In this document: piece by piece, positions 14,836-16,481 of the stretch
Layout of the letters: the number at the start of each line of letters is the position of its first letter
Numbering within the stretch: position 1 is the stretch's first letter
Notes under the pieces: generated by a model
Seen by the model: the letters and a program-made list of their open reading frames with translations, nothing else
The model's database searches: none
What the model was told of the DNA's origin: nothing
Program-made: the position numbers and the translations under genes
Assembly (NCBI GenBank): GCA_023424585.1
Contig: JAFADT010000765.1
Location: 1 to 16,481 of the forward strand
Source of the DNA: Pseudomonadota bacterium
GTDB taxonomy: Bacteria > Myxococcota > Myxococcia > Myxococcales > Myxococcaceae
Length of the DNA stretch: 16,481 nucleotides
Direction: 5' to 3'

Positions 14836-14858
14836 ACCGGCGCCCGGTGTCACATGAC
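14836..14858. promoter_or_regulatory. Adjacent inverted repeats, candidate operator
   Basis: A perfect 5-bp dyad with 3-bp spacer (ACCGG/CCGGT) is followed directly by a 4-bp dyad with 2-bp spacer (GTCA/TGAC), midway between the two divergent genes. The position suits control of both promoters; the binding protein is unknown. Confidence 0.35.
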
Positions 14859-14916
14859 CCGCTCCGAAGGTGAATCCTTGGTGGAATTGCGGGCCGGGCA
14901 TGGAAAAGATTCGCGC

Positions 14917-15705
14917 ATGACCTCGACAGTGGACGTGGCGGCCCTGGCTGGAATCCTGGACGCGGCGCGGCGCGAGCGGCGTGAGGTGCCGCCCCTGACG
15001 CACGCGCACCCGAACCTGACCGTGCCGGACGGCTACGCGGTGCAGGCGGAGGGCATCCGGCTGCGCGAGGCCCGGGGCGAGCGGGTGGTGGGCCTGAAGA
15101 TGGGCTTCACGTCGGAGGCGAAGCGCCAGCAGATGAACCTGGGCTCGCCCATCTTCGGCGTGCTCACGGACCGGATGCGCGTGCAGGCCGGCGGCGTGGT
15201 GCACGTGGGCGCGGGCATCCACCCGCGCATCGAGCCCGAGATCGCCTTCCGCACGTCGAAGCCGCTCCAGGGCGCCGTCACGCGCGACGAGGTGCTGGAC
15301 GCGTGCGAGGCCGTCTTCGCGGCGATGGAGGTGCTGGACTCGCGCTTCGTGGGCTTCAAGTACTTCAGCCTGCCGGACGTGGTGGCGGACAACGCGTCGT
15401 CGTCGCTGTTCGTGCCGGGCACCCTGGAGCGCGCCCCGCGCGAGCTGGACCTGACGAAGCTCCAGATGCGGATGGAGGTGAACGGCCGGGTGGAGGGCGA
15501 GGCGCGCTCGGACGCCATCTCCGGAGACCCGGTGGTGTCCCTCATCCAGCTCTGCGCGCTGCTCGCCGAGCGCGGCCAGGCGCTGCCCGCCGGGAGCCTG
15601 GTGCTGTCCGGCGCGGCCACCGCCGCGTACCTGATGAAGCCCGGCGACCACGTGCGGCTCACCGTGGACGGCCTGGGCTCGGTGGAGGTGACGGCGGCCG
15701 GGTAG
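14917..15705 (+). CDS. nbaG: 4-oxalocrotonate decarboxylase (DmpH/NbaG family)
   Basis: This 262-residue member of the 2-oxopentenoate hydratase / 4-oxalocrotonate decarboxylase family would convert 4-oxalocrotonate (2-oxo-3-hexenedioate) to 2-oxopent-4-enoate and CO2. Family landmarks are GLKMGFTSEAK (59-69), metal ligands E106 and E108 (IHPRIEPEIAF) and E138 (AMEVLDSRF), VVADNASSS (155-163), LLAERGQALPAG (215-226) and the terminal GDHVRL..GLGSV. GLKMG, VVADNASS and LAERG.x.PAG match the decarboxylase branch as I recall it for DmpH better than the hydratases, though the subfamilies are close. The ATG at 14917 is the best-placed start, with only a weak ribosome site; a GTG four codons later is possible. 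It is divergent from the operon whose product it consumes, and ends 3 bp from the convergent bestrophin gene. Confidence 0.87.
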   Translation: MTSTVDVAALAGILDAARRERREVPPLTHAHPNLTVPDGYAVQAEGIRLREARGERVVGLKMGFTSEAKRQQMNLGSPIFGVLTDRMRVQAGGVVHVGAGIHPRIEPEIAFRTSKPLQGAVTRDEVLDACEAVFAAMEVLDSRFVGFKYFSLPDVVADNASSSLFVPGTLERAPRELDLTKLQMRMEVNGRVEGEARSDAISGDPVVSLIQLCALLAERGQALPAGSLVLSGAATAAYLMKPGDHVRLTVDGLGSVEVTAAG

Positions 15706-15708
15706 GCC

Positions 15709-16481
15709 TCAGTACAGCAGGCCGTCCTTCGGCTGGACCGGCGGGGGCAGCTCGGCCTCGCCCAGCATCTGCCGCAGGTTGATCTCGATGGTGCGGCACA
15801 GCGCCGTCATGGGCGTGTCGCTGACGCCGTCCTCGAAGGGGTTCTCCACGTCGCGGCCCACCGCGTCCATGGCGACGAAGAGGAACGCGATGAGGGCGGT
15901 GACCAGCGGCGTGAGCACGCCCAGGTCCGTGACGATGCCCAGGGGCAGCAGCGTGAGGTACACCCGCACCATGGCGTGCGGGAGGATGTCGTACTGGCGG
16001 GGCAGGGGCGTGTTCTTGATGCGCTCGCACGCGCCCAGGTAGTCGGTCAGCGCGGTGAGCGTCTGGTCCATCGCCACGCGCAGGTACACCTTCTCCGGGT
16101 GGTCGATGTCGCTGTAGATGCGGCGGATGCGCGTGCTCATCCACAGGAGGATGGCGGCGGGCACGTTCTGCTCGACGCGCAGCGCCTCCAGCACGGACGG
16201 CCGGAAGAACGGGGTGATCTCCGGGAAGGGGTCCTGCCGCCGCAGGTGGCAGCGCAGCGCGTTCACGAAGCCCACCTGCGCGTAGACGAGCTCGCGCGCG
16301 TCCTCGGTGATGCCCTCGAACATGCCGGTGATGACGCCCCGGGGCGTCTCCATGCCCGGGTGGAGGAAGGTGGCCAGGTTCGCGCGGGGCGCGTCCGGGC
16401 CGCGCAGGTCGCGCGCGTGGCCGAGCGGGTCGCGCACCGCGCCGTCGCCCACCTTGGACCAGGCGGGCGCCAGCGCGGGCC
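15709..16481 (-). CDS. Bestrophin-family ion channel, partial (N-terminus beyond the right edge)
   Basis: The visible 257 codons are the C-terminal part of a bacterial bestrophin-like (YneE/UPF0187) membrane protein, an anion or cation channel of the inner membrane. Recognisable blocks are YAQVGFVNALRCHLR, ACERIKNTPLPRQYD, the hydrophobic stretch from VYLTLLPLG through TPLVTALIAFLFVAMDAVG, then ENPF and SDTPMTALCRTIEINLRQMLGE near the C-terminus. The open frame continues without interruption to the window edge, so the GTG at 16450-16452 is unlikely to be the true start. The first membrane helices of the family are missing because of the cut. It is convergent with the 4-oxalocrotonate decarboxylase gene (3-bp gap) and has no evident link to kynurenine catabolism. 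Confidence 0.85.
   Translation of the reverse strand, partial: PALAPAWSKVGDGAVRDPLGHARDLRGPDAPRANLATFLHPGMETPRGVITGMFEGITEDARELVYAQVGFVNALRCHLRRQDPFPEITPFFRPSVLEALRVEQNVPAAILLWMSTRIRRIYSDIDHPEKVYLRVAMDQTLTALTDYLGACERIKNTPLPRQYDILPHAMVRVYLTLLPLGIVTDLGVLTPLVTALIAFLFVAMDAVGRDVENPFEDGVSDTPMTALCRTIEINLRQMLGEAELPPPVQPKDGLLY

Larger units (their letters stand above)
14734..14916. promoter_or_regulatory. Divergent promoter region of the kynurenine operon and 4-oxalocrotonate decarboxylase
   Basis: This 183-bp spacer must drive the seven-gene operon leftward and the decarboxylase gene rightward. Two adjacent dyads lie in it: ACCGG-CGC-CCGGT (14836-14848) and GTCA-CA-TGAC (14849-14858). They are candidate operator sites for an unlinked regulator. 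I did not find a confident -35/-10 pair on either strand. Confidence 0.5.

Noticed and set aside
13438..14916. Long 5' extension of the 4-oxalocrotonate decarboxylase frame
   Set aside because: The extension lies antisense to the dehydrogenase gene and has shadow composition; family homology begins only after the ATG at 14917.

Overview
The window looks like chromosome from a high-GC myxobacterium of the Myxococcus/Corallococcus type. This is inferred from strong G/C bias at third codon positions, a σ54 enhancer-binding protein with an FHA-like N-terminus, a large TonB-dependent receptor with a carboxypeptidase-regulatory-like domain, and GTG/TTG starts behind strong purine-rich ribosome sites. 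No tRNA, rRNA, CRISPR array, transposase or prophage gene was seen.

Left region (1-2767, minus strand). A σ54 activator gene (1124-2767) is followed by two tandem genes for small, apparently cytoplasmic, β-rich proteins of a family I do not recognise (736-1089 and 218-595). Each small gene is preceded at exactly the same distance by a good -24/-12 σ54 promoter, TGGTAC(A/G)-N4-CTGCA. A further fragment carrying the same C-terminal tail lies at the left edge (about 19-54). The pair also shares a 48-bp identical block and a conserved 3' flank. This looks like a local σ54 regulon: an activator beside a duplicated target gene of unknown function. It is the most likely undescribed item in the window.

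Middle region (2768-7939). A HAD-family phosphatase or phosphomutase (2991-3704, plus strand) converges on, and overlaps by 29 bp, a two-gene minus-strand unit: a TonB-dependent receptor (4470-7673) followed 26 bp later by a cysteine-rich lipoprotein (3676-4443). The receptor has its own upstream region and is separated from the next operon by a hairpin terminator (7891-7912).

Right region (7940-15705). Seven tightly packed minus-strand genes encode the meta-cleavage kynurenine catabolic route. In transcription order they are 2-aminomuconate semialdehyde dehydrogenase, 2-aminomuconate deaminase (RidA family), 3-hydroxyanthranilate 3,4-dioxygenase, ACMS decarboxylase, kynureninase, kynurenine 3-monooxygenase and an atypical short-chain dehydrogenase lacking the YxxxK catalytic pair. 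4-Oxalocrotonate decarboxylase is transcribed divergently (14917-15705). Together they would take L-kynurenine through 3-hydroxykynurenine, 3-hydroxyanthranilate, ACMS, 2-aminomuconate semialdehyde, 2-aminomuconate and 4-oxalocrotonate to 2-oxopent-4-enoate, releasing alanine, ammonia and CO2. Tryptophan dioxygenase, kynurenine formamidase and the final hydratase, aldolase and acetaldehyde dehydrogenase are not in the window, and neither is a dedicated regulator.

The right edge (15709-16481) holds the C-terminal part of a bestrophin-family channel gene. Start sites below were chosen by ribosome-binding sites and family alignment, and several are shorter than the longest open frame.
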